Shown here piece after piece: positions 52,658 through 61,700 of a DNA stretch of 64,000 nucleotides. Below the pieces are notes generated by a model that made no database searches, was not told the origin of the DNA, and worked only from the letters and a program-made list of their open reading frames with translations. Location: contig JADKIC010000015.1 in the NCBI GenBank assembly GCA_016721435.1, forward strand, positions 46,640 to 110,639, read 5' to 3'. Position 1 is the first letter of the stretch; the number at the start of each line of letters is the position of its first letter. Source of the stretch: Bacteroidota bacterium. GTDB taxonomy: Bacteria > Bacteroidota > Bacteroidia > AKYH767-A > OLB10. A program made the position numbers and the translations under genes.

Positions 52658-53493
52658 TCAGATACTGACTACTTTATCGCCCACGTTTTTTTTTACCATA
52701 TTCACAAATTCATCAAAAAGATAGGCTGAATCATGTGGACCAGGGGCAGCCTCCGGATGATACTGTACAGAGTATTTACGATTTCCGGCATCGCTGACGG
52801 ATCTCCGGGACCGTTAGACAGCATATATCCATCCGGCTGCCATTGCTGCATCTCACTAAAGCTGGCATTGTACGGGAAGATGCGAACCTGACAGCCTCTG
52901 TCAGCCAGACAACGTGCAATATTAAACTTGAAACCTCCATCCAGCAACGCTACTTTTAGTTCTCCTGATGCATTAAAATCCCAGGCTTTATCAGAAGAAA
53001 CAGCAGAAGACAATTCCAGACCCTCCATAGAAGGAACTTTAGCAAGTTCTTTCTTCAGAAATTCGATGTCCTGATTGTCGGTGCTGATGATGGCATTCAT
53101 GGCACCTTTACTGCGAATGTGGCGAACGATGGCTCGCGTATCAACATCAGTAATGGTGACGAGTTTGTTTTCTTTTAAAAAGTCCTGTATCGGCATATCA
53201 CTCTCTTTTCGGGAAGCGATTGGACTTAGATTTCTGCAAATCATTCCGGAAATGCGGATTTTTGCGGATTCTGATTCTTCTAATCGAATCCCGTAATTAC
53301 CAATATGAACACTCGCCATCACCATCAACTGCCCGGTGTAGGAGGGGTCGGTAAAAATCTCCTGATACCCTGTCATCCCGGTATTAAAGCAAAGCTCTCC
53401 TGTAGCCATCCCCGAATAACCGGCAGATTTTCCATGGAAAACAGTTCCATCTTCAAGTAAGAGTAGGGCAGGGGCTTTAGTAGTATATTTCAT
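52658..53493 (-). pseudogene. carA: Carbamoyl-phosphate synthase small subunit with internal deletion
   Basis: CarA is the glutaminase subunit of carbamoyl-phosphate synthase (arginine and pyrimidine synthesis). The N-terminal domain is complete: LLLEDGTVFHGKSAGYSG, GELCFNTGMTGYQEI, TDPSYTGQ and DVDTRAIVRHIRSKGAMN, then the amidotransferase begins LSNGPGDPSAMP. It then jumps, in another frame, to the last part AGNRKYSVQYHPEAAPGPHD and a stop at 52658. About 100 residues, including the catalytic cysteine motif G-C-L-G-H-Q of the family, are absent. The junction 52783-52791 reads ATGCCGGAA (minus strand), which could be a 9-bp repeat that mediated a deletion or an assembly collapse. As given, the product could not use glutamine. 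Confidence 0.88.
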
Positions 53494-53522
53494 ATGGGGA
53501 GAAGAGGATGAATTCTAAAAGG

Positions 53523-53530
53523 CAAATTTA
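53523..53530 (-). promoter_or_regulatory. -7 element of carA
   Basis: The minus strand reads TAAATTTG, matching TAnnTTTG, 29 bases before the ATG at 53493. Confidence 0.45.
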
Positions 53531-53697
53531 AGGAAAAAACCAGTTGGGCGAGAATTAATAAAGCAGTTGAAATACAGAGTGTTGATTTGCTAAACTGAAC
53601 ATCATCTATTCAATTTTCGGCAAAAAAGTTGATATTTTTTAAAGATGATTCTTAGGAGAAAGTGGAAGAGGTAGATGGAATGATGGTAGCGGTTTCT

Positions 53698-54342
53698 TTA
53701 CTTTCTTCCAAAATCCGCGGGGATCTCACCCCAAACTTCCGTTTCCCATTTTAGTATCGGATTATGGTAGGAGTTGTTTAAAAGCCATTGCTCGGCCCGT
53801 TGGATGAGATCAAATAGTTTGACGTTGCGACGATTCTGTTCTAGTTTAGTTCCACATTTTTTCTTCTTTATCCAGCCTATGGCGATTTTAGAATCAGAGT
53901 AAATAATTTTAGTGGGTAATTGTTGTTGTTTTAAATACGCCAGTGCATGTACGATGGCTAAAAATTCGCCAACATTGTTCGTACCATGATCCAGCGGACC
54001 CATATGAAAGATCTCCTCTTTGGATTGAAAATCTACCCCACGGTATTCCATCAAACCGGGATTTCCACTACAGGCAGCATCTACACAAACTGCATCGGGT
54101 CGCGGTTGACCAACGCCGGCTTTTCGCGTTGAGACACTCGCAGCACCCGGCTCTTTATCCTTTTTGTAAATATGTTTGGAAGGATGATCTGCATATGCAG
54201 TTTCAGCTTCTTTCTTCGACAGGTAGGATTTATATTTTGCGTTGGGATATCCTTCAATGTTTCGACGACATTCATCCCAGGTGGTGTAAACTCCGGGCCT
54301 TCTTCCCTCCCAAACAACATAGAATTTTGATTTCCCTGCCAT
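53698..54342 (-). CDS. RNase H with N-terminal viroplasmin-type domain
   Basis: The 214-residue protein combines a 45-residue RNA/DNA hybrid-binding domain (KFYVVWEGRRPGVYTTWDEC ... YKSYLSKKEAETAY) with a catalytic RNase HI domain, the eukaryote-like arrangement found in many Bacteroidota. Acidic catalytic residues are Asp88 (VDAACSGNPG), Glu126 (NNVGEFLAI), Asp150 (YSDSK) and Asp210 (IPADFG). The enzyme removes RNA from RNA-DNA hybrids. It is separated by 110 bases from the amidotransferase gene downstream; a functional link is not evident. Confidence 0.93.
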   Translation of the reverse strand: MAGKSKFYVVWEGRRPGVYTTWDECRRNIEGYPNAKYKSYLSKKEAETAYADHPSKHIYKKDKEPGAASVSTRKAGVGQPRPDAVCVDAACSGNPGLMEYRGVDFQSKEEIFHMGPLDHGTNNVGEFLAIVHALAYLKQQQLPTKIIYSDSKIAIGWIKKKKCGTKLEQNRRNVKLFDLIQRAEQWLLNNSYHNPILKWETEVWGEIPADFGRK

Positions 54343-54453
54343 GGGATAAAAATAGGTGAAAGAAAGTCGCGGGTGATCCGGCGGAACGATTTTTATTTTC
54401 GGAAACGAATTCTTGCAACCATAAAAAATAGTTGAATGGGCGTAGTGAATAGC

Positions 54454-55326
54454 CTAATTACGTTTAGTAAAAAATAAGAGGTATAAATTAGATTTTAACT
54501 GTCGTTTCTTGAGTGATGCTTCGAATGCCTTATTCAAAAAAGAAGGTAAAATACAGGCTTGTGTCAGATTGATTTTATCGGGATCATTCAGTTGAAGTAA
54601 CATTTCATCGTACTTCTCCTGACCATGATGTTTAATAACAATTTCCTTTTTATCACTGCGGAGTAAATAATGCAACATACCCAATGGATCTGCTTCCGGA
54701 TGAAACTGCATGCCCATCATTTCAGGAGTAAAACGAATGCCCATCACCGCTCTTTCATAGGGAACATGTGGTCTTTCTTTTTCGATTGCCAATACCTGGG
54801 CTCCAAATTTTTCCATGGCTTTCATGTCCGGTTGAACCACTTGCCAGTCGCGGCTATCGACAGCATAAAAGGGATCCGGTAACTCATTGAAACAGGTTTC
54901 GTGTAGACCTGAATCCATCTTATGCATCGGGAAAATACCAAAGGCTGTGGAATGCCGCTTGGTGATATCAGCAAGTTCCAGATGGCGACACATCAACTGA
55001 AAAGAGTGACAGATAAAAAAACAAATTTTGGGGAGCCATCACCTCTTTTGTTGTGCGTAAGAGGGCATCTATTAGTCCGAAGTATTCTTTCTCCCAATGT
55101 GCACCGGGCTCTTCTAAGGACTTCCCGGACCTCCGCTGCTGATATAAATATCAAAAGAGGTATCCGGAATTTCTTCTTTAAATCGTACATCAAAACGTTC
55201 CCAATGGATAGTGTATGGAGCAGGGTAGTGATGGCGGTTCAGGATAGACTGAATCCCTCTCATCCCTTCATTGGGCTCGTTGTTATACAGGTCAAGTATG
55301 GCTACTCGTATCGTATGGTTTTCCAT
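54454..55326 (-). CDS. Class-I glutamine amidotransferase-like protein (two frameshifts)
   Basis: Class-I GATases release ammonia from glutamine for a partner ligase. The merged protein of about 290 residues shows VAILDLYNNEPNEGMRGI at the start, YISSGGPGSP, a nucleophile elbow that reads FFICHSFQLMCRH (family pattern G-x-C-x-G-x-Q with the glycines altered), and the His-Glu pair in MGMQFHPEAD. Frames break near 55116 and near 55035-55050; repair restores the cysteine motif. A C-terminal segment of about 80 residues after HPEAD is basic. The ATG at 55326 (MENHTIRVAILD) leaves 38 bases after the GCS2 gene. Neighbours are GCS2, ATP-grasp and esterase genes, all on this strand, so it probably supplies ammonia or removes gamma-glutamyl groups in that pathway. 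Confidence 0.82.
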
Positions 55327-55364
55327 GCACTTCAGAAGAGGGTTATAGAATTCCATTTGTACGT

Positions 55365-56462
55365 TTATAAGCCAAAGTTGGTTTCACTCACCATATAATC
55401 GACAACATCTTTCAGATCACCTGTTTTCTCATAGATGGCTAATTGTCTGTCAGCACCTGTTCCCTGTTCGAGCATTTTTTCGATATAGCGCAATTCATGT
55501 CTGCTACCTAAATCATCTACCACATCATCAACAAAGTCTAGTAACTCGTAAATGAGATCCTTGGTGGGCAATTCCGCTTCTTTTCCAAAATCGATCAGCT
55601 TTCCATGAATACCATATCGTGCCGCCCTCCATTTGTTTTCGTTGATGAGCGCTCTTCCATAATTTCTAAAGCTGAGATTGAGTTGCATCAATTTATAAAT
55701 TTTCGCTACTACAGCCTGCATCAATGCTGCCAATGCAATCGTTTCATCAATACGCATAGGTACATCGCAAATTCTGAATTCAATGGTTTCGAAGAAGGGG
55801 TGCAGACGTAAATCCCACCAGATCTTTTTCCCGTTATCAATGCAATTTGTTTTGATGAGCAGATTGACATAGCTATCATACTCGGCGACACTCGAGAAAT
55901 AATCAGGAATGCCGGTGCGGGGAAATTTATCGAAGACTTTAGTACGATATGCCTTGAAGCCGGTATTTCTTCCCAGCCAGAAAGGAGAATTGGCGGATAA
56001 TGCAAAAATATGCGGCAGGAAATAACGCGCCTGATTCATCAGTTGAATCCCTATTTCACGACTGGGAATACCCACATGTACATGCAGTCCGAAAATCAGA
56101 TTGCCTCTGGCGGTATCCTGAAGTTGATCCACAATCTCATGGTAGCGCGGATGGTCAGTAATCAACTGATCCTGCCAGCGACTGAATGGATGTGTACCAC
56201 CGGCCGCAAAGAGTAATCCCTGCTTCGCTGCAATCTCTCCGATCATCCTTCGCAGATATGTTACTTCTGTCCTCGCCTGATCGACATCTTTACAGATATT
56301 GGTACCAACTTCTACCACACTTTGATGCATCTCCGCCTTCACTTGCTCTTTGAGTGTGGTTTTACCACCTTCAATGATCTGGTGCATATGGCTGCGTAAC
56401 TCGCGTGTCTGAGGATCTATGATTTGGAATTCTTCTTCTATACCTAAAGTGAACATGGTCAT
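55365..56462 (-). CDS. GCS2-family carboxylate-amine ligase (YbdK-like)
   Basis: This family (COG2170, related to glutamate-cysteine ligase 2) joins a carboxylate, typically glutamate, to an amine using ATP. The 365-residue protein matches throughout: FTLGIEEEFQIIDPQTRELR (metal and substrate Glu), EMHQSVVEVGTNICKDV, FAAGGTHPFSRWQDQ, GLHVHVGIPSRE (nucleotide and metal residues), SANSPFWLGRNTGFKAYR, WWDLRLHPFFETIEFRICD and NKWRAARYGIHG. The substrate is unknown here; the N-terminal Glu and His residues of the active site are all in place. It is followed by the GATase and preceded by the ATP-grasp gene. No glutathione synthetase gene is recognisable, so glutathione synthesis is not the obvious role. 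Confidence 0.93.
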   Translation of the reverse strand: MTMFTLGIEEEFQIIDPQTRELRSHMHQIIEGGKTTLKEQVKAEMHQSVVEVGTNICKDVDQARTEVTYLRRMIGEIAAKQGLLFAAGGTHPFSRWQDQLITDHPRYHEIVDQLQDTARGNLIFGLHVHVGIPSREIGIQLMNQARYFLPHIFALSANSPFWLGRNTGFKAYRTKVFDKFPRTGIPDYFSSVAEYDSYVNLLIKTNCIDNGKKIWWDLRLHPFFETIEFRICDVPMRIDETIALAALMQAVVAKIYKLMQLNLSFRNYGRALINENKWRAARYGIHGKLIDFGKEAELPTKDLIYELLDFVDDVVDDLGSRHELRYIEKMLEQGTGADRQLAIYEKTGDLKDVVDYMVSETNFGL

Positions 56463-56546
56463 AATGAAATACTGGATGGGTTGTAGAAATTAAACCGTTG
56501 TTATTTTGGTTTTAACTTCAAGGTTTTATTATGATGTTTTATAAAT

Positions 56547-56580
56547 AGAAAAGGGTGCAGTTTTTTTCTACACCCTTCTC
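56547..56580 (-). terminator. Hairpin between ATP-grasp and GCS2 genes
   Basis: The stem AAGGGTGYAG with its complement (56550-56560 and 56568-56579, one mismatch) has T-rich flanks on the minus strand (TTTTCTATTTAT). It may terminate or attenuate readthrough from the ATP-grasp gene into GCS2. Confidence 0.5.
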
Positions 56581-56587
56581 CTTCGAA

Positions 56588-57589
56588 TTATGCGTTTTGT
56601 ATTTCCTTCGTATGGCCAAATTTCGGAACAGGATTTCCTGTGGCCATTCCCAAAGTAGCATTTTTCATATATGTACCCCAGGTCAGATTATCAGCATTTT
56701 CACGATGTGCCTTTGCACGACGAATGCACATGTTCGCTGCGGATTCAATTACCCAGTCAAAATTTTCTTGTCCTACGCTGTTGATATCAGCATCAGGAGC
56801 AGGGTTGCAGAAATCAATCGCATAAGGAATGCCATCTCTCACAGCGAATTCAACGGTGTTGAAATCATATCCCAATGCTTCATTGAGGCGATAGGTATAA
56901 TCCGTGAGGGTGTCCAATAATTTTTTATCGGCATTGAACTTATTGTGGACATAACGGAGATGATGCGGATTGCGTGGCTCATACTCCATGATCCGGATAT
57001 CTTTTTGTCCGATGCTGTAAATTCTGTAGTAGGAATCAAATTTAATTTCTTCCTGCAATAACATCACCAACTGTCCGGTGGTTTGATGTGACTGGAAAAA
57101 ACCCATCCTGTGTATCTAACTGAAATACATTTTTCCAGCCACCGCCGGAATGAGGCTTCATATAAACAGGTAAGCCGGTGTATTCAAACATCCCCTGCCA
57201 GTCGAGTGGCATGGCTAGATTTCTGAAAGAAGCTTCACTGGTATCAGTGGGCCATTGGTTAGAGGGCAATAAACAAGTTTTAGGTACGGAATTCCAAGGC
57301 GGGTTGCCAGACAATTGTTAAAAAACTTCTCATCCGCGCTCCACCAAAAAGGGTTGTTCAGCACCGCCGTACCATTCAATGCGGCATTCTTTAAATAAGC
57401 TCTGAAAAAAGGGACATCTTGTGAAATGCGATCCAGGATCACATGGTAATCAACCGTTTCCCCTTGTATGCACTTGTCGATTTTCACCAGTTCGGCTACG
57501 ATTCCGGGTTCGTTTTTTGAATTAATTCTTTCAATAAGGGCATCGGGAAAGCTACGTTCCATGCCATGCATGATTCCTATACGTTTCAT
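56588..57589 (-). CDS. ATP-grasp ligase-like enzyme (two frameshifts)
   Basis: ATP-grasp enzymes form amide bonds via an acyl-phosphate. From ATG 57589 the protein starts MKRIGIMHGMERSFPDALIE, then PFWWSADEKFFNNCLATRLGIPVPKTCLLP (pre-ATP region), PVYMKPHSGGGWKNV (ATP-binding lysine and glycine loop), QEEIKFDSYYRIYSIGQKDIRIMEYEPRNP and IPYAIDFCNPAPDAD, where the acidic and Asn residues fit the Mg-ATP site. The frame breaks near 57286 (one base lost) and in the A6 run at 57096-57101 (one base gained). The merged length is about 333 residues. It resembles RimK/D-Ala-D-Ala-ligase-like enzymes but I cannot name the subfamily or substrate. It lies between the esterase and GCS2 genes. Confidence 0.85.
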
Positions 57590-57787
57590 ATGATAAATAA
57601 TTTGAGATTTTTCCGCTTCGAAGGTACTAAATACAGGCAAATTGTAAAAGATACTACGCTGATGAATTTCAATTCAGGAGGTGATTTTCGTAAGGTAGTT
57701 GACTTATGAAATATACCTTGAAACACCTGCTACCGGACGATTCTAGATGACGATTTAAACCGCGTAAAGAATGATGGACCAGCTATT

Positions 57788-58498
57788 TCAGAAATCCATT
57801 CTCCCGAAATAGGTGGGCAACATATCCCTCCATGCGGGCCAGTCATGGGGCATTCCCGGGCGGATATCTAACCAATAGGGGATTCCTTTTCTCGACATGA
57901 TTTCCGCCAGACGTTTATTCTGGGGGAGACAAAAATCATGTTCTCCAACACCCAGCACAATGCCCATCTTCCACAGGTTTTCATCCTGTAATCCTCCTAA
58001 AAAATCTACCGGATTATTGTAATAAACATTTTCATCATAATAACCATCCATATGATTGGTGATATCAAAAGCGCCACCCATGCTAAACACATTGGCCACT
58101 CTGTCCGGATGTCTGAAAGCGAAATTGATCGCCTGATACCCTCCGAAACTACAGCCGGCCACCGTCACTTTATGCTGCCCGCTTTCGTTACAGGCTCTTC
58201 CCACCACCTCATCCAAAATAAACTGATCATACACGGTATGGCGACGTATCCGCTCCCCCGGATGAATCACCTCCTCGTAAAAGGAATGTTCATCGACACT
58301 GTCAGGACAGTAAATCTTTACCAGTCCGTTATCAACAAACCATTGAACACTGTCAATAAGTTTAAAGTCTTTATTCTGGTGGTAAGTTCCCATCGAGGTA
58401 GGGAAGATAATTACCGGCTTTCCCCCGGTACCAAAAATCAACATCTCGGTTTCATGTCCAAGGGTAGGGGAAAACCATTTTACGTGTTCTTCTTTCAT
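57788..58498 (-). CDS. Alpha/beta-hydrolase esterase (COG4947-like)
   Basis: The 236-residue protein lacks a signal peptide and has the alpha/beta-hydrolase triad: the nucleophile Ser117 in AGCSFGGYQ, Asp188 in GVGEHDF and His218 in GMPHDWPAW. The N-terminus carries KPVIIFPTSMGTYHQ, where the oxyanion hole is formed. Close family members were catalogued as esterase/lipase superfamily enzymes, and some act on peptides or esters. Placement as first gene upstream of the ATP-grasp, GCS2 and GATase genes on the same strand makes it the likely releasing or trimming enzyme of that pathway. No frameshift is present. The 200-base gap to the ATP-grasp ATG holds no gene. Confidence 0.88.
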   Translation of the reverse strand: MKEEHVKWFSPTLGHETEMLIFGTGGKPVIIFPTSMGTYHQNKDFKLIDSVQWFVDNGLVKIYCPDSVDEHSFYEEVIHPGERIRRHTVYDQFILDEVVGRACNESGQHKVTVAGCSFGGYQAINFAFRHPDRVANVFSMGGAFDITNHMDGYYDENVYYNNPVDFLGGLQDENLWKMGIVLGVGEHDFCLPQNKRLAEIMSRKGIPYWLDIRPGMPHDWPAWRDMLPTYFGRMDF

Positions 58499-58517
58499 CA
58501 GGTTTTTAATTGAAGGT

Positions 58518-58525
58518 CAAAGTTA
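58518..58525 (-). promoter_or_regulatory. -7 element of the esterase-led gene group
   Basis: On the minus strand TAACTTTG matches TAnnTTTG, 19 bases before ATG 58498. It could drive the esterase and the ligase genes behind it. Confidence 0.45.
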
Positions 58526-58696
58526 AAAAATGTTGGGAATTTATTTAATTGCATGAAGTTTAAATTAAATTCATAGTGGTAATTCTACTTTGAAGTTGTA
58601 ATGCTGTTCAACTGCAAATTTTAATATAATTATGTGGAGGATTTGTAAAATTGTCCCCAAAGCCAGATTTATTTTAATTACTAGTAAAATTTACTA

Positions 58697-58704
58697 TATA
58701 TTTG
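58697..58704 (+). promoter_or_regulatory. -7 element of the T9SS type B gene
   Basis: TATATTTG matches TAnnTTTG, 66 bases before GTG 58771. The rest of the 270-base divergent region is AT-rich and holds no gene. Confidence 0.4.
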
Positions 58705-58770
58705 GATGTAAGTAGGAAAGAGTTGGAGGGATTTTAGTTCAAAAGTGTTTGTTTTAATAGTGTAATAATT

Positions 58771-61700
58771 GTGCAAATGGTTTTTTTTATCAATGTTTTA
58801 TTAAAACGAGCTGTGCTCTTTGTACTCCTGTTCTTCTCTACTTTATTAATAGCTCAGCCCGGATATTTAATCAGTGCCGGCGGAATGGCGAATGATGAAG
58901 CATATGATATTGTAACCACCTCAAGCGGTGAAGTATTTACTTGTGGGTATTTTAATAATACCGCCACTTTTGGAACTATTTCCAAAACAAGTACAGGGTC
59001 TGCTGATTTGTTCATTGCCCATCAGGATGCAGCGGGATTTTATGACTGGGTGTTCACCGCAGGCGGACCTTTTTTTGACAGGGCTTATTCGATAAGTCTG
59101 GATCAAACCGGGAACGCTTATGTTACAGGAGTATTTAGCGGGACTGCTGTATTTGGAAACCAAAGTTTAATAACTGCAGATACCACGCAAGATGTTTTTG
59201 TATTAAAGCTGGATCCATTGGGAAATCTGTTATGGGTACAGCAGTTTGGAGGCCCGGGCAATGATCTGGCCTTTACTTTGGATACCGATAATTTTGGTAA
59301 TGTGATTGTGGGCGGTCAGTTTAGGGGGACTTCGTCCTTCGGCGCAATGAGTTACACGAGTGTGAGTAATTCCCTCACCGGAGAGCAGGGGTATGATCTC
59401 TTCCTGGTACGACTGAATTCAACAGGGAACGTTATTTGGTCAAAGCATGGTTTTTCAGGTTATGATGACCGGGTGACCAGTGTGAGTTTTGGGCAAAATT
59501 CAGAAGTGTTCGTGGGTGGTCAGTTTTCAGATACGTTGACCTTAGATGCGGTACACTCCTTTGCTGGCTTTAACTTTTCCTTCCTGGCAAAATTCAGTTC
59601 TTCAGGAAGTGAAATGTGGTTCAAACCCATGATTGCTCTGCAGGTTACTCAAAGAGATATTGATTTCCGGAATGGAATAGTGCTGGTTTCCGGTGAATAT
59701 CAAGGTCAGCTTTATTATAATGGTGCAACGTTGAGTGGAATGACTTCTAACTATCCCAATAAATGTTTTCTTCTTTTACTGGATAATTTTGGCAGCCCAT
59801 TAACTACCAGAGATATAGGGTCAGATAATTTCATGAGTTTGCAGGGTGCCCAATTCACTCCGTCAGGAAAAATATGGGCCTGTGGTAACTTTAGAAAAGT
59901 GTTGAGTGAATTCTCAGTGTTGACCGGAAATGGTGTCTTTAATACTGCCGGCTTTCGTGATGTATATTATGCAGGATTCAACAATCAACTGGTCCTCGAG
60001 GAGTATAAACATCTCGGTGGACCGGGAGACGATGTCGTCAGCAATCTCGCCATAACCAACACCGGGGCACCTGTTTTATGCGGAAGCTATAGCAGTAATT
60101 TTAATATTCCTGCCGATGGAACTTTTTTATTGAACCCAACGAATCATGATTCATCATTTGCAGGGCCTTCACAACCTTCCTTGTATTGTAATGATGGAAA
60201 TTACAGGAATTATATTTCTGTATACGCCAATGGATTTCGTGAAGTATTTGTTTGTCGTCCGTTCCTGACTTCAAGGAGCACCTATGATTATTTCGACCGG
60301 TCGGGTAGTATTCCCTGTCAGCGTGATTCATTGCAACCGGAGTTTGATTTGACCTCAGATACCTTGGTGGATTGTGGAACAGCAAAAATTTACTGGAAGT
60401 TATATACAGGTCAGGATGGAGTGATCGGTCCTGCGTATAACTATTTGTGGTCTGACAATAGTACAAATGATACATTGGCCGTTACAACCACCGGATGGTA
60501 TTGGTGTCAATTGACCACTGCAGATGGTTGGAGATCTTACAGAGATTCAGTGTATGTGGAAATTATACCTTTTCCGCCTGTACCTACTGCAGCTTGTATA
60601 AATGCGCAGATATTTGCTGCAATACCTGTGGTGTATTGTGATGAAAAGGTATTGTATCTCGCGAATACCCAAGCCTTCATTTATTGCAATAATAATCCTC
60701 CCGGTTATACGGTAACATGGCAAACACCTTTCGGTAACTTCACCAACGATACGATACAACTTGGTGTTGCCGGTGTATATACTTGTGTGATTGCTGCACC
60801 CGGTGGATTGTGTCCCAAACAAACCTGTTTTGAAGTGATTATTTACGATACTGCCAGCACGACCTGCATTCCTCAGAATTATTATCCGATGCTAGTTTTT
60901 GAAGACCCTGCAATAGAAGCGATCGACACAGTCAGATTTTGTCCTGATGAATATTTTGTAATGAGATTGGTAGATTCTGTTTCCTGGATGAATGGATTGC
61001 CGCAACCGATGCTTCCTGCTTTTGTAAGCTGGTCTATGAACGGACCGGTTGTGTTTTCTGATAGTGGGGCGGTCTATACATTTATGATACATCGGAATTT
61101 TTTCAAAGGCACAGGAACGGGAAATGCTTCCGTTACCGCAGATATTATTAATCCGATAGGAGGCGCTAATTTATTTTCTATCACACGTGACTTTTATGTA
61201 ATACTGGATCTTCCACCGCCTCCTGATGCATCGATTTCCGGACCGACAAGTATTTGCCCCGGAGATACCATTACATTGATCGTACAGCCTTCGCGTCCGT
61301 ATACTTTTAATAATGCAGGAGTAGTTCAAAGCAATGCAAATGCAGATACTATTCGAGTGAATATGCCGGGAACATATATCGCGGAATATATTAGGACAGA
61401 TAGTGTCACCGGCTGTAGTAAGGAGTATACAGCAATTTTGTTTTACCACTTACAGCGGTTCCCGAAATAACTGCATTTCCGGCTTCCGGGTTAATTTGCC
61501 CGGGTGATTCTGTTCTTCTGGTGGCTGATTCCGGATTTTCCTATATTTGGTTTGGACCTTCCGGAACTCCTCTTTCTACCAATGATTCTCTTTGGACTTC
61601 AACACCGGGTTTATATTATTATACCTTTGAAAATACGGAGGGATGTCTTTTGTCTTCTGCTCCTTTTGAAGTTTTTGGTTATTCAACACCTTTATAACTG

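Noticed and set aside
55365..57589. Glutathione biosynthesis (gshA/gshB)
   Set aside because: GCS2 and ATP-grasp together suggest it at first sight, but the GCS2 protein belongs to the YbdK-like group, the ATP-grasp enzyme lacks recognisable GshB motifs, and the amidotransferase and esterase do not fit.
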